NCBI GenBank assembly: GCA_900769775.1
Contig: CAAGHT010000060.1
Coordinates: 1 to 10,735, forward strand
Direction of reading: 5' to 3'
Source: Clostridia bacterium
Lineage (GTDB): Bacteria > Bacillota > Clostridia > Oscillospirales > Acutalibacteraceae
DNA length: 10,735 bases
Every line of letters starts with the position of its first letter. Position 1 is the first letter of the stretch. Positions 5,899 to 10,735 of the stretch are shown piece by piece. The position numbers and the translations under genes were made by a program. The notes beneath the pieces are model-generated. The model did no database searches. It worked only from the letters and a program-made list of their open reading frames with translations, and was not told the DNA's origin.

Positions 5899-7248
5899 TT
5901 AGCAAACGCCCTGGGCGATCATAGCCTCTGCAACCTTCTCAAAGCCTGCAATGTTTGCACCTGCTACAAGGTCGCCTTCCATACCGTACTTCTTAGCAGC
6001 GTCCCAAGATGCCTTGTAGATGCCTTCCATGATCTGATGGAGCTTTGCATCAACCTCTTCGGCAGTCCAGCTGTAACGCATAGAGTTCTGGCTCATCTCA
6101 AGACCCGAAACTGCAACGCCGCCTGCATTAACTGCCTTAGCGGGAGCGATAACTACGCCGTTCTCCTTAAGGTATGCCATAGCCTCGTTGCGTGTGGGCA
6201 TATTGGAAACCTCAACGTAGTACTTAACGCCGTTAGCAACGATCTTTTCAGCCTCGGCCATTCCAACCTCGTTCTGAGTAGCGCAGGGCATAAGAACGTC
6301 AGCCTTGACGCCCCAAGGCTTCTCGCCTGCAAAGAAGGGAACGCCGAACTTATCGGCATAATCCTGAACCTTATTGCGGCCCGAAGCTCTCATTTCGAGC
6401 ATGAAGTTAATCTTCTCTTCGGTATTAACACCGTTTTCATCATAGATATATCCGTCGGGACCTGAGATTGTTACAACCTTACCGCCAAGCTCGGTGAGCT
6501 TCTTAACTGTACCCCAAGCAACGTTACCGAAGCCGGATACTGCAAAGGTTTTGCCCTCAACGGTCTCGCCGAAGGTCTTGAGCATTTCAACGGTGTAATA
6601 AACTGCACCGAAGCCGGTAGCCTCGGGACGGATGAGAGAACCGCCGAAGGAACGGCCCTTACCGGTGAGAACGCCGGTGAACTCGTTACGGAGTCTCTTA
6701 TACTGTCCGAACATATAGCCGATCTCACGAGCACCTACACCAAGGTCACCTGCGGGAACGTCGGTGTCAGCACCGATATGCTTTGAAAGCTCGGTCATAA
6801 AGCTCTGGCAGAAGCGCATAATCTCTCCGTCACTCTTTCCGTTGGGGTCGAAGTCTGCGCCGCCCTTACCGCCGCCCATAGGAAGGCCTGTAAGGCTGTT
6901 CTTGAAGGTCTGCTCAAAGCCGAGGAACTTCATAATAGAAGCTGTAACATTCGGAGCAAAACGGATGCCGCCCTTATAGGGACCGATAGCAGAATTGAAC
7001 TGAACTCTGTAGCCGCGGTTAACCTGAACCTGACCGTTATCGTCAACCCAGGGAACGCGGAACTGAATCTGACGCTCGGGCTCTACCATACGCTCGATAA
7101 CGCCTGCCTTCTGGAACTTGGGGTCCTGCTCAACCACAGGCTCAAGAGAGGTGAGAACCTCCATTACTGCCTGTAAAAACTCGGGCTCGCCGGCATTACG
7201 CTTTTCGACGTCGGCATAAACCCTCTTTAAATACTCATTTTTTAACAT
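5899..7248 (-). CDS. gdhA: Glutamate dehydrogenase, hexameric clostridial type, probably NAD-specific
   Basis: Catalyses glutamate + NAD(P)+ + water to 2-oxoglutarate + ammonia + NAD(P)H in the cytoplasm, either assimilating ammonia or fermenting glutamate. The 449 residues are full length. Active-site residues are K92 in GPYKGGIRF, K116 in FEQTFKNSL, catalytic K128 in GGGKGGADFDP, D168 in PAGDLGVGAREIG and S381 in VSGLEMSQNS. The Rossmann motif is GFGNVAWG (239-246). F240 with P264-D265 in SGPDG corresponds to F238, P262 and D263 of the NAD-specific Clostridium symbiosum enzyme, so NAD specificity is likely although databases may label it NADP-specific. The ATG has AGGAGG eight bases upstream. 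It forms a single-gene unit with its own promoter and terminator, divergent from the deaminase-like/rsmA operon. Confidence 0.97.
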   Translation of the reverse strand: MLKNEYLKRVYADVEKRNAGEPEFLQAVMEVLTSLEPVVEQDPKFQKAGVIERMVEPERQIQFRVPWVDDNGQVQVNRGYRVQFNSAIGPYKGGIRFAPNVTASIMKFLGFEQTFKNSLTGLPMGGGKGGADFDPNGKSDGEIMRFCQSFMTELSKHIGADTDVPAGDLGVGAREIGYMFGQYKRLRNEFTGVLTGKGRSFGGSLIRPEATGFGAVYYTVEMLKTFGETVEGKTFAVSGFGNVAWGTVKKLTELGGKVVTISGPDGYIYDENGVNTEEKINFMLEMRASGRNKVQDYADKFGVPFFAGEKPWGVKADVLMPCATQNEVGMAEAEKIVANGVKYYVEVSNMPTRNEAMAYLKENGVVIAPAKAVNAGGVAVSGLEMSQNSMRYSWTAEEVDAKLHQIMEGIYKASWDAAKKYGMEGDLVAGANIAGFEKVAEAMIAQGVC

Positions 7249-7271
7249 TATGTACTCCTCCTTAAGAGCGA

Positions 7272-7288
7272 TTAGTTTAATAAACTAA
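7272..7288. promoter_or_regulatory. Palindrome in the gdhA leader, possible operator
   Basis: TTAGTTTA (7272-7279) and TAAACTAA (7281-7288) are perfect 8-bp inverted repeats with a single base between them. They lie between the predicted gdhA transcription start (about 7294) and the ribosome binding site at 7257-7262. The size and symmetry suit a repressor dimer site. No known regulator can be named from the sequence. Confidence 0.45.
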
Positions 7289-7300
7289 AATGATAAAGTT

Positions 7301-7329
7301 ATTTTATACCTAAAATGGTCGTTTGTCAA
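7301..7329 (-). promoter_or_regulatory. Strong sigma-A-type promoter for gdhA
   Basis: On the minus strand TTGACA (7329-7324, six of six) and TAAAAT (7306-7301, five of six) are separated by 17 nt. Transcription would start near 7294, giving a leader of about 45 nt that contains the palindrome at 7272-7288 and AGGAGG. The near-consensus elements suggest high expression. Confidence 0.85.
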
Positions 7330-7431
7330 TAGTCGCAAAATGTAAATTTTTATGAAATATTCCTCCCGAGGCAAACAATTTTTGGTATTTTTGGAGAATT
7401 GTGCGTGAGCGGCGGACACAATGATATTATA

Positions 7432-7460
7432 TTGAAAAATTTTTCTTTGGGGTGTATAAT
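7432..7460 (+). promoter_or_regulatory. Sigma-A-type promoter for the deaminase-like/rsmA operon
   Basis: TTGAAA (7432-7437, five of six) and a perfect TATAAT (7455-7460) are 17 nt apart. The start point would be near 7467, at the AAAGGAGAGGG ribosome binding region, so the leader is very short. About 100 bp separate it from the divergent gdhA promoter. That gap contains a weak ATTGTG/CACAAT inverted repeat (7398-7422). Confidence 0.8.
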
Positions 7461-7483
7461 GTTTTTAAAGGAGAGGGTGTTTT

Positions 7484-7846
7484 ATGCTGACTAATTTTGA
7501 CGAGCTGAAAACCTTAGCGTCACGCGAGATGAACAAAAGCTTCCCCGCCGAGGATAAAAAGTGCGGTGTTGCGCTTGTCGCAAAAAACGGAAAAATTTTT
7601 ACGGGACACCGTGTGGCTTTCTCCGACGGTCAGCTGCTCGATGCTGTTGATATGGCTCTTTATGCCGCATTAGAGGATGGTCAGACTAAGTTTCTCGCCG
7701 CCGCTATTTGCGGTAATGACGCCCCCACAAAGGCGGCTCTTTGCCGACTGGCAGCTTTTTCGGATATGATGGTCTCTCTCAATATCGGCGCCGTTTCTGC
7801 CGATACCTCACTCAAAAAACTTCTTTTACAGCTCGGAGAAAAATGA
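7484..7846 (+). CDS. Cytidine-deaminase-like protein lacking the zinc-site residues
   Basis: A 120-residue protein that aligns by eye with small tetrameric cytidine deaminases: an N-terminal helix, the strand CGVALVAKNGKIFTG (27-41) matching the family's VGAALLTKDGKVYRG, the first active-site helix, a central strand LAAAICG (71-77) and a second helix. The catalytic signatures are missing. The usual C-A-E is D53-A54-V55 in DAVDMAL. The usual P-C-x-x-C-R reads K83-A-A-L-C87-R, keeping only the second cysteine. Zinc binding and proton transfer by the normal mechanism are therefore unlikely. The ATG at 7484 follows AAAGGAGAGGG. It is the first gene of an operon with rsmA, whose start overlaps or abuts its stop. 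It may be a pseudoenzyme with a binding or structural role; the family call itself rests on fold-level similarity from memory. Confidence 0.65.
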   Translation: MLTNFDELKTLASREMNKSFPAEDKKCGVALVAKNGKIFTGHRVAFSDGQLLDAVDMALYAALEDGQTKFLAAAICGNDAPTKAALCRLAAFSDMMVSLNIGAVSADTSLKKLLLQLGEK

Positions 7847-8694
7847 TGAATCTTGCTGATTATAATACCCTTAAAAAGCTTCTCGAATCAGAGGGCTTTA
7901 ACCTTAAAAAAGCCTTTGGACAAAATTTTCTTATAGACCCATCAGTCTGCCCCAGAATGGCAGAGAGTGCCTGCGATAAAAACACAGGTGTTTTAGAGAT
8001 TGGTCCGGGAGCCGGAGTGCTGACGGTAGAGCTTGCACAGGCTGCCCGCAGAGTTGTCGCGATTGAGCTTGATACGAAGCTTGAGCCCGTACTAAAAAAG
8101 AGCCTTGCAGGACACGACAATATCGAGGTTGTTTTCGGCGATGCTATGAAAACTGACCTTTCAGCGCTTATCCGCGACAAGTTTTCGGACTGTGAGCGTG
8201 TTGCTGTATGCGCCAATCTTCCTTACTATATTACCTCGCCTATAATTATGCATCTGCTTGAATCAAAATTACCGATTGATAACATTACGGTTATGGTTCA
8301 GAAGGAGGCAGCAGAACGCCTCGGTGCCAAGGTGGGCAGTCGAGAGGCAGGCGCTATTACGGTAGCAGTCGCCTACTATGCCGAAAGCGAGATACTCTTT
8401 GAGGTTGGAAGAGACTCCTTTATGCCACCGCCAAATGTTGATAGTGCAGTTATCTCTCTTAATATAAGGAAGGAACCGCCGATTGCTCTTCACGATGAGG
8501 CAAAGTTCTTTTCCTTTATAAAGGCTTGCTTTGCACAGAGAAGAAAGACACTTGTAAACACCGTTTCTGCAACTATGGGAATTTCTAAGGATAAGCTCCG
8601 CGAGGCGCTCTCATCGGCAGGACTACCCGAAACGGCACGAAGCGAGCAGCTAACATTAAATGAGCTTGCTGCCGTTGCAAATTATTTATTTTAA
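7846..8694 (+). CDS. rsmA: 16S rRNA (adenine(1518)-N(6)/adenine(1519)-N(6))-dimethyltransferase RsmA (KsgA)
   Basis: RsmA dimethylates the two adjacent adenines in the terminal helix of 16S rRNA with S-adenosylmethionine, a late check in small-subunit assembly. From ATG 7846 it has 282 residues, the family length. Motifs are KKAFGQNFLID (21-31), the SAM site EIGPGAGVLT (51-60), AIELD (72-76), the catalytic NLPYYITSPI (124-133), FMPPPNVDSAV (192-202) and FAQRRKTLVN (229-238). Two ATG codons lie together at 7843 and 7846. The first overlaps the preceding stop (ATGA), but GGAG at 7835-7838 is better spaced for the second. The frame stays open upstream to 7741, but that extension lies inside the deaminase-like gene and is not family sequence. 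Translational coupling to the upstream gene is likely. Confidence 0.97.
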   Translation: MNLADYNTLKKLLESEGFNLKKAFGQNFLIDPSVCPRMAESACDKNTGVLEIGPGAGVLTVELAQAARRVVAIELDTKLEPVLKKSLAGHDNIEVVFGDAMKTDLSALIRDKFSDCERVAVCANLPYYITSPIIMHLLESKLPIDNITVMVQKEAAERLGAKVGSREAGAITVAVAYYAESEILFEVGRDSFMPPPNVDSAVISLNIRKEPPIALHDEAKFFSFIKACFAQRRKTLVNTVSATMGISKDKLREALSSAGLPETARSEQLTLNELAAVANYLF

Positions 8695-8738
8695 AAGCAA
8701 AACTCCGAAGAATAAGATTTGTACTCTAAAGGAAAGTA

Positions 8739-8771
8739 AAAAGGATGTGTAGAAATTCTACACATCCTTTT
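8739..8771. terminator. Bidirectional intrinsic terminator between rsmA and the repeat region
   Basis: AAAAGGATGTGTAGAA (8739-8754) and TTCTACACATCCTTTT (8756-8771) are perfect 16-bp arms about a single central A. On the plus strand the stem ends in TTTT and continues AATTT, closing the deaminase-like/rsmA transcript. On the minus strand it ends in TTTTTACTTT, so it can also stop transcripts leaving the YgjV-like gene. Confidence 0.88.
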
Positions 8772-8788
8772 AATTTAGCTTTATACCG

Positions 8789-8828
8789 TAACAAGCAGGG
8801 AAAATGTACGGCATTTTTCCACTTGTTA
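8789..8828. repeat. Long hairpin at the left edge of the repeat region
   Basis: TAACAAG (8789-8795) pairs with CTTGTTA (8822-8828). After a small internal loop, GGGAAAATG (8798-8806) pairs with CATTTTTCC (8812-8820), with one G-U pair on the plus strand, around TACGG. No T tract follows, so this is not a classic terminator. The next 67 bases up to the GCGATAT array (8829-8895) show no gene or clear structure. Confidence 0.6.
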
Positions 8829-8895
8829 GGAGATTCTAAAACCCTTTAAACCTGCTCAAAAGAAAAATCGCCTAAAACTTTTAAATAACTTTTTT

Positions 8896-9069
8896 GCGAT
8901 ATATTGCTTGGCAATGCGATATATTTTACTTTGCAAAATGCGATATGTTTACCTGGCGGTAAACGCGATATGATATAAATCCTTTTCACGTCCGAAGGAC
9001 ATATCGCAAGGCGTAGCCTTATATCGTGCCGTAAGGCATATCGCAAATTCCGTTAGGGATTTATATCGC
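8896..9069. repeat. Nested-palindrome array of GCGATAT units separated by hairpins
   Basis: GCGATAT occurs at 8896, 8916, 8940 and 8965. It is then followed by its inverse ATATCGC at 9001, 9021 (last base T), 9038 and 9063, so the whole block is an imperfect palindrome. The sequences between units are themselves hairpins: ATTGC/GCAAT, ATTTTAC/GCAAAAT (one mismatch), GTTTACC/GGTAAAC, AAGGC/GCCTT, TGCC/GGCA and AAATTCC/GGGATTT (one G-U). At the centre GCGATATG (8965-8972) pairs with CATATCGC (9000-9007) and encloses GTCC/GGAC. GATATAAATCC (8972-8982) also has a perfect inverse at 9057-9067. No coding potential is credible. Function is unknown; a mobile or folding element are both possible. Confidence 0.8.
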
Positions 9070-9070
9070 T

Positions 9071-9096
9071 GCCAAGTGTCCTTTAAAACACTTGGC
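9071..9096 (-). repeat. Hairpin on the stop codon of the YgjV-like gene
   Basis: GCCAAGTGT (9071-9079) and ACACTTGGC (9088-9096) are perfect 9-bp arms around an 8-nt loop. The last base of the TAG stop codon at 9098-9096 is the first base of the stem on the minus strand. No T tract follows, and the GCGATAT array begins two bases on. It could protect the 3' end of the mRNA, be a weak terminator, or be the border of the array element. Confidence 0.6.
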
Positions 9097-9638
9097 TACT
9101 CTTCAGAGTTTTTTCTGTCGTGGCGGAACATGCCGATAAAGATTGAAACAAGGGTTACGGCTTCGCAGATTATGGCGCCGATTGAGCCTGCAAAGGCATT
9201 ATAGATAAGCCAGGCGGGCGAGCTTACAAGACCGAGCTTTCGAACATCGGACGCATTTTTAAGACGGAAGCCAATATTGAGGGCAATCATTCCGATTACG
9301 GGAAGCACCTCGATTAAAAGATTCTTCACGGTAGGCTCTTTTCCGAAAAGGGTAAAGTTTAAAACATAGACTGCAAGGTAGGTTGCAATAAAGAAGATAA
9401 ACCACGGAAAGCGGTCAGCCTTAAGCTTATCCTTAAATAGGAAGATAAGGGCGCGCACCGTTGCAATTACATTGAGAATTCCGCCAATCATTTGTCCAAG
9501 CATTAAAAAGCTTATTGCAAAAAGCATACCGCCCATAAGCTGAAGGGCTATTACGGTTGACTGTTTTTTGCCCTGATAAGAAACAATGTTTAAAATCATT
9601 GCGAGGATTCCTATCCCCTGTGCGACTAATTGATACAT
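9096..9638 (-). CDS. YgjV-family integral membrane protein
   Basis: A 180-residue, strongly hydrophobic protein with six or seven predicted helices at about 5-21, 29-47, 51-68, 79-97, 106-124, 138-155 and 156-171. The start (AQGIGILAMILNIVSYQGKK, 6-25) and the repeated hydrophobic hairpins fit the Imp-YgjV family (Pfam PF10688) of inner-membrane proteins, whose function is not established. The length agrees with E. coli YgjV. The C terminus is charged (FRHDRKNSEE) and probably cytoplasmic. ATG 9638 has AGAGG seven bases upstream. It is a single-gene unit with its own promoter, placed between a terminator and a hairpin-rich repeat region. Transport of a small solute is possible but not shown. 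Confidence 0.75.
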   Translation of the reverse strand: MYQLVAQGIGILAMILNIVSYQGKKQSTVIALQLMGGMLFAISFLMLGQMIGGILNVIATVRALIFLFKDKLKADRFPWFIFFIATYLAVYVLNFTLFGKEPTVKNLLIEVLPVIGMIALNIGFRLKNASDVRKLGLVSSPAWLIYNAFAGSIGAIICEAVTLVSIFIGMFRHDRKNSEE

Positions 9639-9672
9639 ATTAAAACCTCTTTCTATAGGTTACTACAAGGGC

Positions 9673-9701
9673 ATTTTACCACAGGAATATCACTATCGCA
9701 A
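9673..9701 (-). promoter_or_regulatory. Promoter of the YgjV-like gene
   Basis: On the minus strand TAAAAT (9678-9673, five of six) lies 17 nt downstream of TTGCGA (9701-9696, four of six). TGG directly before the -10 gives an extended -10 motif. The -35 touches the T tract of the terminator of the preceding gene, so the two units are packed tightly. Confidence 0.65.
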
Positions 9702-9737
9702 GAAAGAAAAACAACACTCACGAAGAGTGTTGTTTTT
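9702..9737 (-). terminator. Intrinsic terminator of the surface-protein gene
   Basis: AAAAACAACACTC (9707-9719) and GAGTGTTGTTTTT (9725-9737) are perfect 13-bp arms around a 5-nt loop. On the minus strand the stem ends in TTTTT and continues CTTTCTT. It begins six bases after the stop codon of the upstream gene and separates it from the YgjV-like gene. Confidence 0.88.
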
Positions 9738-9743
9738 TAGCTT

Positions 9744-10735
9744 TTATTCTGTTTTGTCGTCCTTTTTAGCCTTGCGCTTTTTATAGTAAAGATAGCCGAA
9801 TACTCCGCCACCGATTAAAGCCAATGCGCCAAGCACTATGATAACTGCCGTAAGAGCATTGCCGCCCTTTTCGGTGTTTTCCTCGGTGTTTAAAGCTCCG
9901 ATGGTGTTGGTTGCGGCTTCGCCCGATTCGGCCGTCTCGGAATTAGCGTCGTCCTCGGGAGCAGTATCTCCGTCGGGATTTTCGGCCGTTCCACCGTTAC
10001 CGCTTCCACCGTTACCGGACCCACCATTTCCGCCGCCACCCGAAGACTCTTCTTTATAGTCTCCGACAAAGGCGTAGGAGCTGTTGTGGGTTATATTAAA
10101 ATGGAAATATCCCGTTTTTTCTGCCTTTATATTGCTTGCGACAAGGTCAACCTCACTTGTTGCGTCGTTAAGGTAATAAAGGCGCATATCGTTTGTATTA
10201 GTAAAACCTTTGAGTGTGAATCCGGGCTTAAAGCGAATTGTTGCCTTGCCGGGAAGCTCGCCGTTATTAGCAAAAATAATTCTTATAAAAGTGTTTCCCT
10301 TTTCACGGCTCGGCTTTTTAAACTGCTTTTGAATTGCTTCAGAGCGCCAATCTTCCTCTTTTATTTTTATATAAGCATTTATGTCCTTTGCTTTCGACTT
10401 ATCGACATGCTTGCCATACATTACCCATTCAATACCGTCGTCAGATTCGCCGCTACTCCAAGAGTTATCGTACATTTTTTCAAAGATAACCGTTACATCC
10501 TTGCCGGCTATTATTTCAAAGACAGCCTTTGGAACTGTGGGGTTTTGCTCGCTGATATTGATAACAACGGTCTTTCCCTTTTCCTCTGCCGCCTTACTTA
10601 CGACATCCAAAAAGTTTCCTGCTGTAACCGATGTGTAATAATCTGCCGCCGCGGTATCGTGTACCGTAAAAGTTTTCTTTTCAAGGTTTCCTTTTTCAAG
10701 TGAGTAGTAGTTCTTGTTTCCGTAGGAATCGATCA
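9744..10735 (-). CDS. C-terminal part of a membrane-anchored surface protein (5' end outside window)
   Basis: The frame is open from the stop at 9744 to the window edge, giving 329 visible residues; the TTG at 10610 is only an internal leucine codon. The visible part has an extracellular, beta-rich region with KAVFEIIAGKDVTVIFE (visible residues about 69-85), followed by DDGIEWVMYGKHV (99-111). This resembles a beta domain common in clostridial surface proteins, with a W-x-x-x-G-K motif. Next comes a Gly/Asn/Ser linker with three five-residue repeats (about 235-249), an acidic Thr/Ser/Glu stretch, one transmembrane helix (about 293-316) and a basic tail KKRKAKKDDKTE. No LPxTG sortase motif is present, so the helix itself is the likely anchor. 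The function and the N-terminal domains, including any signal peptide, cannot be seen. A terminator follows directly. Confidence 0.8.
   Translation of the reverse strand, partial: IDSYGNKNYYSLEKGNLEKKTFTVHDTAAADYYTSVTAGNFLDVVSKAAEEKGKTVVINISEQNPTVPKAVFEIIAGKDVTVIFEKMYDNSWSSGESDDGIEWVMYGKHVDKSKAKDINAYIKIKEEDWRSEAIQKQFKKPSREKGNTFIRIIFANNGELPGKATIRFKPGFTLKGFTNTNDMRLYYLNDATSEVDLVASNIKAEKTGYFHFNITHNSSYAFVGDYKEESSGGGGNGGSGNGGSGNGGTAENPDGDTAPEDDANSETAESGEAATNTIGALNTEENTEKGGNALTAVIIVLGALALIGGGVFGYLYYKKRKAKKDDKTE
9988..10032 (-). repeat. In-frame 15-nt repeat encoding GNGGS/T
   Basis: Three 15-nt units encode GNGGS, GNGGS and GNGGT in the linker of the surface protein. The two units at 9988-10002 and 10003-10017 differ by two bases; the third (10018-10032) is more diverged at third positions. 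Such a repeat can change copy number and so the linker length. Confidence 0.85.

Noticed and set aside
5761..6465. 234-codon plus-strand frame antisense to gdhA
   Set aside because: It is the reverse-strand shadow of a highly conserved gene, has cysteine-rich, unordered composition, and would run across the gdhA terminator.
7398..7422. ATTGTG/CACAAT inverted repeat between the divergent promoters as an operator
   Set aside because: Arms are only 6 bp with a 13-nt gap, which is expected by chance in a region of this size.
7741..7845. Longer N terminus for rsmA from ATG 7741
   Set aside because: It overlaps the deaminase-like gene in another frame, has no family similarity, and the ATG pair at 7843/7846 fits RsmA length and a GGAG site.
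8846..9046. 66-codon minus-strand frame across the array
   Set aside because: Its sequence is made of translated GCGATAT units and hairpins, with no start signal.
8896..9069. CRISPR-like array
   Set aside because: The repeated unit is only seven bases, orientation reverses halfway, spacers are 10-29 nt and self-complementary, and no cas genes are visible.
10381..10610. TTG at 10610 as the true start of the surface protein
   Set aside because: The frame stays open with protein-like codons to 10735, and no ribosome binding site precedes the TTG; the gene is cut by the window edge.
1..10735. parS or Noc-box binding sites near noc
   Set aside because: I looked for GTTTCACGTGAAAC-like and TTCCCGGGAA-like palindromes; neither CACGTG nor CCCGGG cores in such a context were seen.

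Overview
The window looks like a chromosomal segment of a Gram-positive anaerobe of the class Clostridia, probably a gut member of the Ruminococcaceae/Oscillospiraceae or a relative. The reasons are the conserved mnmE-mnmG-rsmG-noc block, strong AGGAGG-type ribosome binding sites with ATG, GTG and TTG starts, sigma-A-like promoters, a glutamate dehydrogenase very close to the Clostridium symbiosum type (compared from memory), and a Gly/Asn-rich surface protein with a C-terminal membrane anchor. All family calls come from reading motifs; no database search was run.

Layout from left to right. 1-188: gene-free end holding the noc terminator, a 14-nt tandem repeat and a small hairpin. 189-5455 (minus strand): a block read as gtrA-like, mnmE, mnmG, rsmG, then noc. 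A consensus promoter lies before gtrA at 5488-5517. A strong terminator hairpin sits on the end of rsmG, and noc has its own promoter, so noc is probably a separate unit. 5456-5898: gene-free, with the gtrA promoter, several hairpins including two related elements that share a 13-nt motif, and the gdhA terminator. 5899-7248 (minus): gdhA with its own promoter and a palindrome in the leader. 7249-7483: divergent promoter region. 7484-8694 (plus): a two-gene operon of a cytidine-deaminase-like protein that lacks the zinc-site residues, and rsmA. 8739-8771: bidirectional terminator. 8773-9095: gene-free and packed with hairpins, including an array of GCGATAT units that turns into its own inverse. 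9096-9638 (minus): a YgjV-family membrane protein. 9744-10735 (minus): the C-terminal part of a large surface protein that continues past the window edge.

Functional themes. MnmE and MnmG together modify the wobble uridine of several tRNAs. RsmG and RsmA methylate 16S rRNA. Noc/ParB belongs to nucleoid organisation or division control. GdhA links ammonia, glutamate and 2-oxoglutarate. The least ordinary items are the nested-palindrome array, the apparently inactive deaminase coupled to rsmA, the short Noc without a membrane-targeting N terminus, and the GtrA-like protein where jag/yidC usually precede mnmE.
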